A stretch of DNA of 64,000 nt from Macrolepiota albuminosa (lineage: Eukaryota > Basidiomycota > Agaricomycetes > Agaricales > Agaricaceae), in NCBI GenBank assembly GCA_027475525.1, contig JAMWFC010000052.1:868001-932000 (forward strand), given 5' to 3'. The position numbers were made by a program, and so were the translations under genes. Each line of letters begins with the position of its first letter. Positions within the stretch are counted from its first letter, which is position 1. Of the stretch, positions 21,617 to 32,960 are shown piece by piece. A model generated the notes under the pieces. That model saw only the letters and a list, made by a program, of their open reading frames with translations, was not told the DNA's origin and searched no databases.

Positions 21617-22680
21617 TGTGCTGAAAATCTGATGCTCGCGTCAGTATTTATATCATCGGTCTGCGAAGGAGGAACAGCCTCACGGCTTCGGTCAGGTTAG
21701 GGATCTACCAAGTCATTCTCGAAGGAGAAAGGGGATATCAGTTTTCGGAAGAGGAAAAAAACAAGTGCTTTTGTTCCTCGACCACGAGGAGACAAAATGT
21801 ATCACATAGAAGGCGATGACGACGAGCACGGAGAAGCTTGAAAGGTAAGGTATTAATGTCCTAAATCTCAAGCAAGTACATAGGCAATTTAAGTGGGTGA
21901 CCACGTTCACATGGTGTGTCAAAACGTTCCACTTAAGCGCCAAGCCATGAATGTTGCGATCAACGCCGTAAGATAAGCCACACGAATTGTCAAAACGGAC
22001 TTAAATGAGTTTCCTGAGCGCAGTCCTAGATAGAGAAAGCCAGCCTCTGAAAGAGGATGTATAAAAAATATGTCCAATTGATAGACGAGTTACTGCAAAG
22101 GTTGCACCAGAGACACCCCAGAGTTTCCAAAGAAAAAAAGGGTAGATCATGCATGGTCAATCTCCGTGATGACGATTTTGATGGATAACTTGAGGGCTGT
22201 CGAAGATGATGATGATGATGTGATGAAACCTGCTTAACGTTAAGAGGCGATCTGGTACATAGCATTCATTTGCCGTCAATAATTTCATATGAGGGTCTCG
22301 AGTATTTATATGAAGGCTGTGTGTTGTTCCGGGAAGAGGGCCAGCCCTCTACGCGGTCATAAGTCAGGTGAGTGTGAATCAACACAATGGAAGTCGGACT
22401 CGATTGATTGTAAGACAAACATTCAAATTTACACAAATCATCTCACTTGCTTGAGCGTAAGGTGCAGCCTTTTTCAATACTCAGTACTCAGTACCCAAAC
22501 GTTACTTCCACTTGTCATATGTGTGTTATCTACGTTCTGTGAGAGGGTGCTTATGTGAGCTTATCTATGGGTTTAACTAATTGATATCACCAACTTAGCA
22601 ACGAGACGGAATTCAACTGAGTACCTCTTCTTTCGCGTTGTCAGAGATCGATCCCGGCCACTTAGCGCGAAGCTTTAAGA
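21617..22680. other. Intergenic between MFS and phosphofructokinase genes
   Basis: Divergent genes flank this 1.06 kb, so it should hold both promoters. It includes a short (GAT)n run near 22205. No coding sequence was recognised. Confidence 0.45.
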
Positions 22681-25678
22681 ATGAAGATTGCGATTCTCAC
22701 ATCTGGGGGAGACAGTGCGGGGATGAATGCTGTAGTTCGTTCAGTGGTAAAGACAGGGATTTTAAAGTATCCTGATCGCTTCTCTGCTCACCTCTGCTTG
22801 ACACCTGTTATATTGCAGGGGCTGTGAGATGTGGGTAGTACGTGAGGGTTATGAGGGCCTTGTTAGAGGAAACACAGAGTATACTCAAACTCATGGAGAG
22901 GTTCCACCGCCAGCGCCAATGAAGGATGATCTGGTCTCCAAAGACGGAACTTCCATTGCGAACGATCTCAGATTCGGCGATGGTAGCTTGCTGAGGGACG
23001 GGGCTTGTGACTATGCAGGCGGAAGGACACTCAACGGTCGTTACATTGTACGAGTCGGCTTCGATGACGTGCGCGGTTGGTTTGCCGAGGTGAGACTCGA
23101 CTTGTTCTTTTGCGTCTTGGCCCATTGATCTCAAATATCTAAGGGTGGTACTCTGATTGGAACAGCACGGTCAAAAGCATTCCGTACATCTGAAGGCCGA
23201 TTAATTGCTGCCTATAACCTTATCAAGGAAGGCATCGATGCCCTAGTCGTTTGTGGGGGAGATGGTTCTCTAACGGGCGCTGATGTCTTCAGAGCTGAAT
23301 GGCCTTCCCTCGTTGCAGAGCTCCTTGCGCAATGTGCCACTTTTCTTACTCATTTTTCTCAGCCCTAACTATCTAAATCCGTAGCTAAAATTACCGATGC
23401 TCAAGCCAAGGAACATGCTCACCTCAGGATCGTTGGCCTCGTTGGGTCAATTGACAATGATATGTCAATGACACACATGACTATTGGTGCACCAACGGCT
23501 TTACACCGGGTTTGCGAAGCGATGGACAACATCAACTCAACAGCCTTTAGCCATTCGCGCGCCTTTGTTCTTGAAGTTATGGGAAGGCATTGTGGGTGGC
23601 TGGCGCTCCTTGCTGGTCTTGCGTGAGCTTTATGCATTTCTCGTCAGGAAATCTCCCAGTCACGCGGAAACATAGCGGTGGTGCGGATTTTATTTTCATC
23701 CCTGAACGACCCCCGAAAACAATGCCGTGGGAAGACGAGATGTGTGCTGCTATTCATCGCGTAAGAATCTCATGCCTTCAAAGTGGCATAGTATTCATTA
23801 TTGGGTGATAGCACCGCGAGGTTGGCAAACGCAAGACGATTGTGATTGTTGCCGAGGGTGCTATTGATATGGAACTCAATCCCATCAAGGCAGAGTATGT
23901 TAAAGAAGTCCTCACAACACGCCTTGGACTTGACACGCGCGTGACAACTTTGGGTCATACTCAGAGAGGTGGACGTCCGTGCGCTTGGGATCGTATTCTG
24001 GTGAGTGCCGCAAGGAAGATTCAAGTTGTTCTAATCCTTATTTTACTCTCAAAGCCCACGCTTCAGGGAGTTGAGGCGGTATCGGTTTTGTTAGAGGCCA
24101 CACCTGAGACACCCTCATATATGATCGGAATCAAAGAGAATAAAATAACGAGAGTTCCTCTCATGGAGGCCGTAGAGATGGTATCTAGCTCTGTTGTCGC
24201 GCCTGGTAAAGTTATTAATCACTCTTCTAGACGAGAAACGTCGCACAAGCCGTAAATGAGAAAGATTTCGAAAAAGTTATGTCTTTAAAGGATCCGGAGT
24301 TTTCAGAGAGTTTGGATGGCTTCACAGCAACTTCCACCTTGGTAGAGGAGCCTACCCTTCCCAAGGAAAAAGTAAGTATTCACGGATGTGTTCCCGCCAT
24401 AATCTTACCATCGAATATCTTAGCGTCTACGTATCGCTATAATGCAGTGAGTTGGTCAGTATTGACAATAGATACCCTTCTAACAACAACTCAGTATGGG
24501 TGCACCCGCTGGCGGAATGAATGCAGCAACCCGCGCTGCCGTTCGTTACTGTGTCCAACAGGGACACACTCCACTCGCAGTTCAGAATGGATTCCGTGGT
24601 CTTCTCGATGACAATGTTATTGAACTGTCTTGGTTGGGTGTCGATTCTTGGATGGTTCGAGGAGGCTCAGAGCTTGGCACGAACAGGGTTCTGCCATCGG
24701 TTGATCTTGGAGCTGTTGCTTCTACTTTCCAGAAGTTTAGTTTCGATGCTCTGATGATGATTGGTGGCTTTGAAGCCTTCCACGCTCTGATGATATTGGA
24801 GGAAGGCAGGAAGCATTATCCCGCATTCCACATTCCGATGGTGCACCTACCTGCGACGCTCAGCAACAATGTACCCATAACCGAGTTTAGTCTCGGTAGT
24901 GATACGAGTCTAAATGCTTTGGTAGATGCATGCGACGCCATCAAACAGAGTGCCAGTGCATCCAGAAATCGTGTCTTTGTCGTCGAAACGCAGGGAGGGA
25001 ATTGCGGTTATCTTGCTACGATGGGAGCGCTGGCGGTAAGTGTAGAAACCAAGTCCATCTATCTTTCGAAGCTGGACAATTTCACAGACCGGTGCTTCTC
25101 TTGTTTATACACCTGAGACTGGAATCACTCTTGATATGTTACGGAGAGATGTCAAGTTCCTAAAAACAAGGTATAGTCTCGACGAAACAGGCAGGAGCGA
25201 GGGTCGTCTTGTCATCAGGTATGTCATTACCCATTATACCATCTTTGATCTCATCTCCACAATGCCCAGAAATGAAGCCTCTTCGTCAGTTTATACCACA
25301 GAAGTGCTCACCAAAATGTTCAAAGAAGAGGGTGGTCTTTTATTCGATGCTCGTTCTGCGTCACTTGGGCATACCTTGCAAGGCGGTGTTCCTTCACCTA
25401 TGGATAGGGCGCGTGCTGTGCGGTTGTCACTCAAGTGTATGACATTTATTGAACGGCACCATGCTTTGCTTCAAGCCCGTCCCGAAAAGACGAGGCAAGC
25501 ATCTGGCGACAGCGCTGCTGTCATCACGATTCAGTCTCATTCTCTCGAATGGGTACCCGTGCAGGAGATGGTGAAGCATGCTGACATGAAGAGCAGGAGA
25601 GGAAAGGATTCATGGTGGCAGGCACGGGGCGTGACAGAAGTTATTGAGACACTAGCAGGCCGTTCAGCAATGAAGTAA
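22681..25678 (+). CDS. PFK1: 6-phosphofructokinase, eukaryotic tandem-domain type
   Basis: The start at 22681 gives [20 protein letters not shown], the ATP-binding head of PFK-A. The N-terminal catalytic half continues with [35 protein letters not shown] (in place of the usual GTIDND), [14 protein letters not shown] and [10 protein letters not shown]. The C-terminal half, an allosteric copy, starts near 24490 with [17 protein letters not shown] and goes on to [33 protein letters not shown] and the stop at 25678. About eight short introns are present, including a 53-nt one after LLAGLA near 23620. The enzyme phosphorylates fructose 6-phosphate in the cytosol, the committed step of glycolysis. 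Length is about 800 aa, as usual for basidiomycetes, which lack the long N-terminal extension of yeast subunits. Confidence 0.95.
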
Positions 25679-25955
25679 ACTGACTTTTTTGGAATTATAT
25701 GTATTCATCCATCCTAACAGTTCGCATCCGAGCCAATTGCAAAGTTTACAGTGCCGTCATCAGGGTCAAAAGTTGTGAGGTTTATTTGTGTGATCTTTGT
25801 TCGCCGGTAATACGGGCCGGTTTCGTTGATTGGCAAAAACTCGTGGGAAAGGTGTTAATGTATTTGTAAATGTTTATTATTGAGGTTTATGTTTTGTTCC
25901 CCTATCGCTGCCTTGACATACACCGACTTGCCTCCCTTAGTGTTGTAATTCACTA

Positions 25956-27287
25956 ATGATGGTTACTCCCCGACCACCTTTGCCCGAACGCCACAGAAAC
26001 CCTCATATCTCTGCAACTTGTGCGTTCAAATTCCTCCTTCTGCATCGTCATTCCTGACATGAAATTACAGTAAAATCGGGTACATTGCCTCCAGTCAAGT
26101 ACCAGATCCTAACATGTCAGGGGAAGAATATCCTTGTGAGTAGACAGTCGCCATTTTACGCGTGTAGGCTCATTTCTCTTCAAGGTTGGGCGAATGAAAA
26201 TTGAAACACCGACTGTACGGGGCTTGCTCATCAGCTTTCCAAACTTCACTCATTGTCGTGCTCCTTCTAGCCTACGGGACATGCTTTCATCCTCCGACGA
26301 TTCGACACAGAAGCTGTTAGCCTCACGACAATGTTCCGAGCTGCCTTCCCTAATGCACCGGATCATGACGAGAAGAGCGAATTGCAGTGGGTCAAGGAAA
26401 ATTATGATCTCAGCAAAAACAATGGTGGGCCTCATAACACGGACGTGACGCGGCTTGCGGGCACCTGGGTTAGCCCAGCTATTGCTAGGATCTTGGGTGA
26501 AGCGTACGGTCTTGGTGAACTTATCACTGCTGTCGTGGAAGCAACACCAGACCCCAACGCCAATTATCGCCGATCGCAGAAGTCAGCGAAAGAGGCTCCT
26601 GTAATCGTAACCGTGGAGCCTAAATTCGCATCTCATGTTGCTGCGACATTACCAACGTCATCGCCAACCGCCCAACCAAATCCGCCGAAACGCCGGAAGG
26701 AGTCATCTCCCGCGCCGACACCTCGACCTGCGTCCCCGTCAGCCTCACCCGTCAAGGTAACACTTCGTCGCTCATCGCGGCCAAGAAGCCCTGTCCCTCG
26801 ATCAGCACCTGTGTCGTCGATAAGTCGGACACCCAAAGCCACGAGGACGACTCGCCGAGAAGAGACACAGACAGTTTCAGCCAGCGGATCTGAGCTCGTT
26901 GTGGTAGACGAGGAGACCCAGGTAGTTGAGAATGGGGTTACCGGCCATGAACTCCATGACCAAGATGTCGCTGAGCAAAGAGCACTGGTAGAGAAATTGA
27001 AAGCGGAGAGAGATGCCGCCAACAAAGAGAAGGTAGTGGAAAAGGTAGTTGTGGATGAGGATGATGTTATGGACTCTGTTCCAGAAGTCTCGACGACCAG
27101 TGTCAAACGGCCGAGGAAAGATGAAGATGAGGAGCGGCAGACGATCCAGTTCTGTCCCAAAGAGCCCGAGGTGGAGCCCCGGGTCATTGCAACCAATCGC
27201 CGTGTGGAACCACAGCAGACAGCAACGCGGAAGCTTGCATGGGGCGCAGCAGTTTTCGCCTTCGGTGTTGGCGCAGCTTCATTGTAA
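25956..27287 (+). CDS. Bqt4-like inner nuclear membrane protein with APSES/KilA-N-type domain
   Basis: Four exons: 25956-26019, 26071-26135, 26185-26214, 26271-27287, giving 391 aa. The N-terminal domain reads VKYQILTCQGKNILVGRMK, then GHAFILRRFDTEAVSLTTMF and DVTRLAGTWVSPAIAR, the KilA-N/APSES-like fold found in fungal Bqt4. The middle is rich in Ser, Pro, Arg and Lys. A coiled acidic stretch follows (residues about 230-300), then a single hydrophobic segment at the very end, LAWGAAVFAFGVGAASL. In S. pombe, Bqt4 anchors telomeres to the nuclear envelope. The tail-anchored layout favours this over a soluble APSES transcription factor. Either of the two in-frame ATGs at 25956 and 25959 could start it. 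Confidence 0.7.
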
Positions 27288-27697
27288 ATTCCGCTCCTCA
27301 CGTCTTTGATATTATTACTAACGCAGATCACAGCTTGTTGCCCAACCTTCTCTAACCCTATCTTTTTTATACTCTGTCTTTGGTTCTTTCAATGCTGCTT
27401 TTTCTGTTGATTATCCCCATTTCTTTCCTATTTCGGTACAATACATACCGCCTTTCTCGCGTCGAATTCAGCTCCCTGTACCAATTATCTTGCCCCGTCC
27501 GGCGATACCTCCCACTCAAACGATTCCATTTAGCTGCTCTTGAAGTGGGCGCCAGAAAGGATGGTCAATGTATGTAGCAAAGTTTTTTCCGTATAGTAGT
27601 AGGTAAATAAACTGTTTTACGACATGACATACAACAGAAAGTTAGATAATATCTTTTGGTCTGTACACAGTGTGCGTACTTGACGACTTCCTAATGA
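27288..27697. other. Intergenic between two convergent genes
   Basis: Only T-rich sequence expected of fungal 3' untranslated regions was seen. No gene or repeat. Confidence 0.45.
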
Positions 27698-29081
27698 TTA
27701 TATAGAAGGACGACATACAATGACGCCGTCCTCGGCATACAATCCAGTGATATACAAAGCTCCAGTTTTAGGATCCTTCAACCCAGTCGAAGACGACGAA
27801 AAACCTGTCCCATCACTTTGGAAAAGCGTTGTAATCTCTCGGCCCGCAACCGGAAATACTTTACCCATCGCCGAAATGGGTGTGTTTTGATCAAAACTAA
27901 CCTTGGGTTGCATATCCTTCTTGCTTGACTGGGTGTCTATAGAAATGACCCAGCTGGGCGCTGTCTGAGCCTTTCTTCCTGCAACAGCGGTCAGGCTCGG
28001 GAAGTGTGGGTGTCCAGTTACGATGAGTGCGGATCCGTCGTGAGTGTAGCGAATGTTGTCTGGAGTAAACGGTACAGGGACGCTTTCAATGAGGCGAATG
28101 AAATCGTTGGTCTTGGGATTGCGCTCATAGAATAATATTTTTCCTAAAGTGGTGGATGCTAGAGCAACCTGGGTCCCATCGTGCGAGATGGCGATGCCAT
28201 TCGGGAACGGTATGAATAGCGCAGAAAACTTATGCGTTTTAATTGGCGGTTCAGAAGAAGTTTCCGAGTTGAGAGTAACGTGAGAGACCCAGGCTAGCGG
28301 GAAAGCAAGAACTGATTCGAGGATTGGAAGAATGTGACCGATATAGGGAAGGCGTCGGGTGAAGAGATGGTCGTTGGTCACATAAAACGAGTCTGGAGAG
28401 GTAAGCGCCAGGGCGTTAGCAGAGTGAAAGTAAGGTGATGCCACTGTGCGAACATAGTTCGCTACGGTTGGCGAGGAGGGATTGAGTGTAAATTGTTCAA
28501 CGACCGTCCTGGCGCGAGCATGGTTGACTACGTATACATTGGAGGTATTACCAGCATAAGAAGGGTATATCTCAATTCCGAGTGGGTGGAAGTCATGCTC
28601 AGCGGGATATCCTCTCAATTCGACGCGCTGCAGTCTGGAAGGGTCAGTAATGTCCTTTCTTTTAGCCGTCTTGAAGTTTTCCCGCTCGGTAGATTCGTAC
28701 AGCCATAAAGAGCCCAGGGGTTTTGGATCATTGAGCGGTCCCATTACTGTGTTCCAGTTCTTACGGTTCGCATCACAGCTGAGGACCAAGGCATGGCTAA
28801 GAAGATTGCCCTGGGCGTCAAAGCGGTCCCAGAAAGCAGCATCTTCACAATACTTGAGGTCCGGGCCTCCTTTTAAAGTTGTGCAATCGGCATCAAAGTC
28901 TCCCTCTGCGTAATAGCCCTCTGTGAACTGATGTTTTGTGAATATAGAATTTTTTGCGACGCGCCCACTCCGCCACACGATAATGCTCTGAGGGTCGTAT
29001 CAGCAAAGCCTTCGCATTTTTTCGACCAGGCCAGCGTACGATCAATCCAGTCACCCAAGCAAGGGTACGAGTAGTCACCAT
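27698..29081 (-). CDS. Serum paraoxonase/arylesterase family beta-propeller protein
   Basis: Two exons: 29081-29040 and 28987-27698, joined over a 52-nt intron, giving 443 aa. The N-terminus MVTTRTLAWVTGLISIIVW is a membrane anchor or uncleaved signal. The body contains CEDAAFWDRFDAQGN, HDFHPLGIEIYPS, VYVVNHARARTVVEQF, SPYFHSANALALTS, FYVTNDHLFTRRLP and GIAISHDGTQVALAS, which follow the six-bladed arylesterase fold with its calcium-binding N and D residues. The family hydrolyses lactones and aryl esters; the natural fungal substrate is unknown. The usual N-terminal segment before CEDA is a little shorter than in other members. A cytoplasmic or ER-lumenal site is possible. Confidence 0.82.
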
Positions 29082-29682
29082 TGAAGTTTATATGAGATTG
29101 ACTGCGAGAAATGACAACGGGAAAAGAAAAGTGTGTCTCTTCGACAAGGCAACGGGTTCAACGTTCGACAGGGATCATAGTATGTAATTATTAATACATC
29201 AAAAGTCAGAAACAATGTTCCGATCAGGTCAGGTTATTCACCTCATCTGCTGTGAAGTTGAGCGGTCCAGTTTTGCGATTAATGAAGTTCAGACGATGGA
29301 CGATTTCTACAACTTTTCCGAGTTGATGTAATCTCTGACCGGGATGGGGGAAGCTTTGGATGCAAGATCAATGCACGCGTCGCAGCTCGTCCATAGTTGT
29401 CTAGTAACTCCCGCGGGAATAGCCAAAGTTTGAGATATGTAGACAATCTAGTAATAATTTATCCTGGAACAAATGACAATGTCGCATCCAGCTTGCATAG
29501 AAGACAATCCTGTTGATCCCGGGACATCAAATGTAGTAGACTTGTTCACACTGTTTAGATTTTCAGCCTTTCGTAGAACTCGGTACTCAATGTCACGGTG
29601 TTCTATACTGGGCAGTCTGCACCTAAGCTCTCAAATGACAAGATTCCACAAATAGATCCCCTTCATAGATAGACGTAGGGCC
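29082..29682. other. Intergenic between arylesterase and F-box genes
   Basis: These two genes are divergent, so the 600 bp should contain both promoters. No conserved feature was recognised. Confidence 0.4.
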
Positions 29683-30052
29683 ATGGAGAATCAGGTATGC
29701 CTCAGCCTTGGCTTGAATAGACGGCTGATTTGTTTCAAGGTTTCCGATAGAATCGGCTCGCCGCTCTACCAGCAGAAATTCTTATTGAAATTCTCAAGTC
29801 TCTACCCTGGCGTGCTCTTCTTACCTTGCATCAGGTACGTTTTGACTCTTGGAATGCAAATGGAAGGAAGTAATTGCTAGGCCTTAGGTTTGCAAGCAAC
29901 TCAATGATATTTCACGGGTAGGGGCAGTGTGGACAGATCAATATCGTCAATACATTGCAGAAAAGGAGTTTTTTCCCGCTTTGGAAGAGTCTCTCCTGAT
30001 TTTTATACGGCCATTGAGTTGGAATCAGGATTCTGTAAAGAAGAAATGTTGA
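29683..30052 (+). CDS. Short F-box protein or F-box gene fragment
   Basis: Three exons: 29683-29694, 29751-29834, 29888-30052, giving 86 codons in a closed frame. It begins MENQ and then the F-box core ALPAEILIEILKSLPWRALL, followed by VCKQLNDISR. Full F-box proteins of this kind usually have several hundred more residues, so this may be a truncated copy. A donor-like GTAAAG lies just before the stop and could lead to another exon, but I could not find a convincing continuation. F-box domains bind Skp1 in SCF ubiquitin ligases. Confidence 0.5.
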
Positions 30053-30307
30053 TCAGGGGTGGGGATTGGCCGGACAACCCCGTTCTCGAGTGTTGGAGAA
30101 AATGTGCCCCTTCATGTTTAGCTTCGATTGGCAAATATGATGACCTCCCCTGATTGTATGTTCTGCAAGGATTGCTATAAGTAAGCCAAGCGTAGGTGCA
30201 TGGAATTCACTGTTTTCCCTACAACAATGCAAAGGCAGACAGTTGATTCTATACTTTTCGATTTTAGGCCCTCGGTATAGTAAACAACAGATTTCACCCG
30301 TTGATGT

Positions 30308-30404
30308 GGGGGCATAGCTCAGTTGGGAGAGCAGCAGACTGAAGTAGGATTACTGGAATTATGAACTATTCTGAAGGTCCCGCGTTCAATCCGCGGTGCC
30401 CCCA
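30308..30404 (+). tRNA. tRNA-Phe(GAA) with 24-nt intron
   Basis: All arms close as in the copy at 1781. Position 37 is 30344, the intron is 30345-30368, and exon 2 is 30369-30404. The anticodon GAA is at 30341-30343. It is the first intact gene of a local tandem duplication. Confidence 0.94.
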
Positions 30405-30490
30405 TTACATATATTTTTCCCTCACGGAGTGAGGGAGGCATTTACTAACCTTCAGTGCGTCCTTCCTCATCTGTCAATTACAACAGACCC

Positions 30491-30560
30491 ATAAAGCAGC
30501 AGCCTGAAGTGAAAAATATCATATTTCTGGAGGTCCCACGTGCAATCCGCAGTGCCCCCA
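30491..30560 (+). pseudogene. Decayed tRNA-Phe copy 1
   Basis: The 3' half still reads aggtcccacgtgcaatcc...gccccca, and the CTGAAG anticodon-loop trace is present. The 5' acceptor and D arm are lost or mutated, so no cloverleaf can close. It lies 3' of the intact gene at 30308. Confidence 0.75.
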
Positions 30561-30686
30561 TACTCAGGAGATACGTACGTATGGGTATTTTTTACCTACA
30601 AAACACTTGTTCACAATGTCTGGGTGCTTCTGAGGGTGTACCAAGACCCCGGGTAAAGTCAACGACAGATTTCGTTTGTTGTTATG

Positions 30687-30785
30687 GGGGGCATAGCTCA
30701 GTTGGGAGAGCAGCAGACTGAAGTACTACAACCCACTGGATGTTAACCATTCTGAAGGTCCCGCGTTCAATCCGCGGTGCCCCCA
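30687..30785 (+). tRNA. tRNA-Phe(GAA) with 26-nt intron
   Basis: Exon 1 is 30687-30723, the intron 30724-30749 and exon 2 30750-30785. Exons match the copy at 30308; the intron differs. It sits 379 bp downstream of that copy in the second unit of a tandem duplication. Confidence 0.94.
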
Positions 30786-30872
30786 TTACATCTATTTTTC
30801 CCTCACGGAGTGAGGGAGGCATTTACTAACCTTGAGTACGTCCTTCCTCATCTGTCAATTACAACAGTGGAT

Positions 30873-30950
30873 CTGGGCATATAGAGCAGCAGCCTGAAGT
30901 GAAGAATATCATATTTCTGGAGGTCCCACGTGCAATCCGCAGTGCCCCCA
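30873..30950 (+). pseudogene. Decayed tRNA-Phe copy 2
   Basis: This is the counterpart of the decayed copy at 30491, 390 bp away. It keeps a little more of the 5' half (gggcatata, gagcagcag) but has mutated T-arm and D-arm pairs. A functional tRNA is unlikely. Confidence 0.75.
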
Positions 30951-31050
30951 TACTCAGGAGATACGTGCGTATGGGTATTTTTTACCTACAAACTGACTTT
31001 CAATCCTGCATTATGAATCCTTACTCAGTTGGATTGCACGCTAGTCGCAT

Positions 31051-32410
31051 CTACTTCCAAAACCTCTTGTCAAGAGCACAAGACCGAGCCATCTCAAGCT
31101 GACAAGAATTAACCTCGTGAAGGATCAAACCCACCCAAACATACCTGTTCATCTGTCCTACACACCAAGACTCGCTTTTCCCTCTCACCCTTACCTTCAC
31201 CCTTCTGTCCAATGTCGACGACCACGCCCTGACCCAACTCAGCATTCTTCGCCGGATCGACCTTGGCATAGCCAAGACACCTGGCCCTCGCAGCAACGAC
31301 TTCCCTCAGCTCCTTACTTCTCTCGCCAATGCCACCCGAGAAGACGAGTGCATCAATGGCGGCACCAAGCTTCAAATGATACGCACCAACGAAATCCAAT
31401 ATCCTATCAACAAACAGATCAAACGCAAGCGTCCACTCGTCCGTGCTCTCCTCATCATTCACTTTCGCATCGGTCCTCACACGTATCTTTGCCTTCTTGA
31501 CGATTTCGCCAAAGTCGGTGGTACCGGTGAGGACCTTCCACCCACTCTTGCGATTTAGGATGTCCTCGGCCATGGTGACGTGGAGGTTAACGGCCATACC
31601 TGGGTCGTGAGTGATGCGCCCGGCTTTGTTGGTGTAGTGGAAGATAAGGGAGGGGTCGACGGTGCCAGACCGAGTGGCGCCTGGGAGGCCGCTAAGGGGC
31701 GTGAGGCCCATAGATGTGTCGAGGGACTGGCCGGCTTTGATTGCGCAGGCGGAGGCGCCGGAACCAAGGTGGAGGACTATGAGGTTGAGCGAGGTAGGCG
31801 GTCGCTCGAGGTACTCCGCGACGGAGCGGAGGATGAATGAGTCTGTGGGGCGTCAGTGAGGTAAAGAAACAAGGGACGATGACGTACAACTGAGGCCGTG
31901 GAAGCCATATTTCCTGAGCCCGCGTTTGGAGGCAATGCATTGGTCGATGGCGTAGGACGCGATGTGGCGGGGTATTGTGGTATGGAAGGCAGAGTCAAAA
32001 TAAGCTATACTTTTAGCGTTGGGCATTTTTTCAAGACAGGCTTTGATGACAGCGAGAGCTGCGCCGTTGTGAAGTGGCGCAAGATCAGAAAGGGCAGCGA
32101 TGCGGTCGTATGCAGCATGGTCGATGACAACAGGGGCGGCGTAGTCACCACCATGAACAACGCGGTGGCAGATGCATGCAATCTGTGAGGGGTCATCGAG
32201 ACGGGTGAGAAAGTGGGCAAAGGCAGATGCATGGTCAGTAATTGTTTCGGCTGGCAGCGACTCGGTGGCGCCATTGAAGCTGAACTGCGCAGGCGGCGCA
32301 GTGATGTTGGAGATGCTGCAGGTGAGGACTAGATCAACGGGGTCTGCAAGACGAAAGAGGGAAATCTTGAGCGACGAAGAGCCTGCGTTGGCAGCGAGTA
32401 TCAGTGACAT
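31051..32410 (-). CDS. ack: Acetate kinase
   Basis: Three exons: 32410-31888, 31842-31145, 31098-31051, total 1269 bases, giving 422 aa. Motifs in order: LAANAGSSSLK (phosphate-binding signature at residue 5), CHRVVHGGDY, SIAYFDSAFH, YGFHGLS, LIVLHLGSGASACAIK, MGLTPLSGLPGATRSGTVDP, VFSGGIGERS and a C-terminal CRTDEQLEMARSCAL. These are the substrate, Mg and ATP residues of the acetokinase family, at normal length. It interconverts acetyl phosphate plus ADP and acetate plus ATP in the cytosol. In fungi it is thought to work with phosphoketolase, whose gene lies at 62869 in this window. Confidence 0.95.
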
Positions 32411-32960
32411 GTCGTTATATCGACAATCATTGTAGGCCTGTCCTTATGTATGGAGCAAATGAAACATTATTAATGAGTGACCCTATGTCGCATGCAATAG
32501 GACCGTTGAGAAGTTCTATCGGGTGAAAGCGGTATTGGCAGTACCAGCAGCCGAGCTTTGAGTATAATGAAACACTTTACTCTCCTAAAGAGCGTCACAA
32601 GGGTCGAAAATGCCTGAAAGCAATCGAAGAAGTGTGTACAGACAACGACGGTTCACGGTCGGAGTTTGAATCATACCGTAACTTGCTTCGACTTAAAAAT
32701 TTGCTATAGCGAGCTGTCCTCCATTGTCAAGTTGTGCGACTCAACTCTGTAGGCGGGACAGTGATGTTGGAGGTCGAAACAAGGTTAGTGAGACAGAAGA
32801 GAGAATTATTAATACCGGGCCGCGTTGATGCCGTGCATCTCTGATAGACTAAATTCATCAATTATATATAATTAAGGTAGGTAGTTAAATCAGTGATATT
32901 CCTGACAAGTCCACCAATTAATATTAGCTCGTCGTATAGTTGTGTTGTTCCAGGCCCAGA
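32411..32960. other. Intergenic between acetate kinase and DUF4112 genes
   Basis: The acetate kinase gene's promoter should lie in the left part. An AT-rich run occurs near 32860. No coding signal was found. Confidence 0.4.

Noticed and set aside
23615..23690. Possible break in phosphofructokinase after LLAGLA
   Set aside because: A 53-nt GT-AG intron ending ACATAG joins AGLA to [10 protein letters not shown] in frame.
24490..25678. Second PFK-like domain as a separate gene
   Set aside because: The two halves are the normal fused tandem domains of eukaryotic phosphofructokinase.
26633..27331. Minus-strand 232-codon frame opposite the Bqt4-like gene
   Set aside because: Ser/Thr-rich shadow of the plus-strand Ser/Pro/Arg-rich region; no domain, and the plus-strand model is fully supported.
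30308..31000. Repeats at tRNA-Phe cluster as a CRISPR-like array
   Set aside because: Only two units, long and containing tRNA genes; no spacers, no cas genes, and the genome is fungal.
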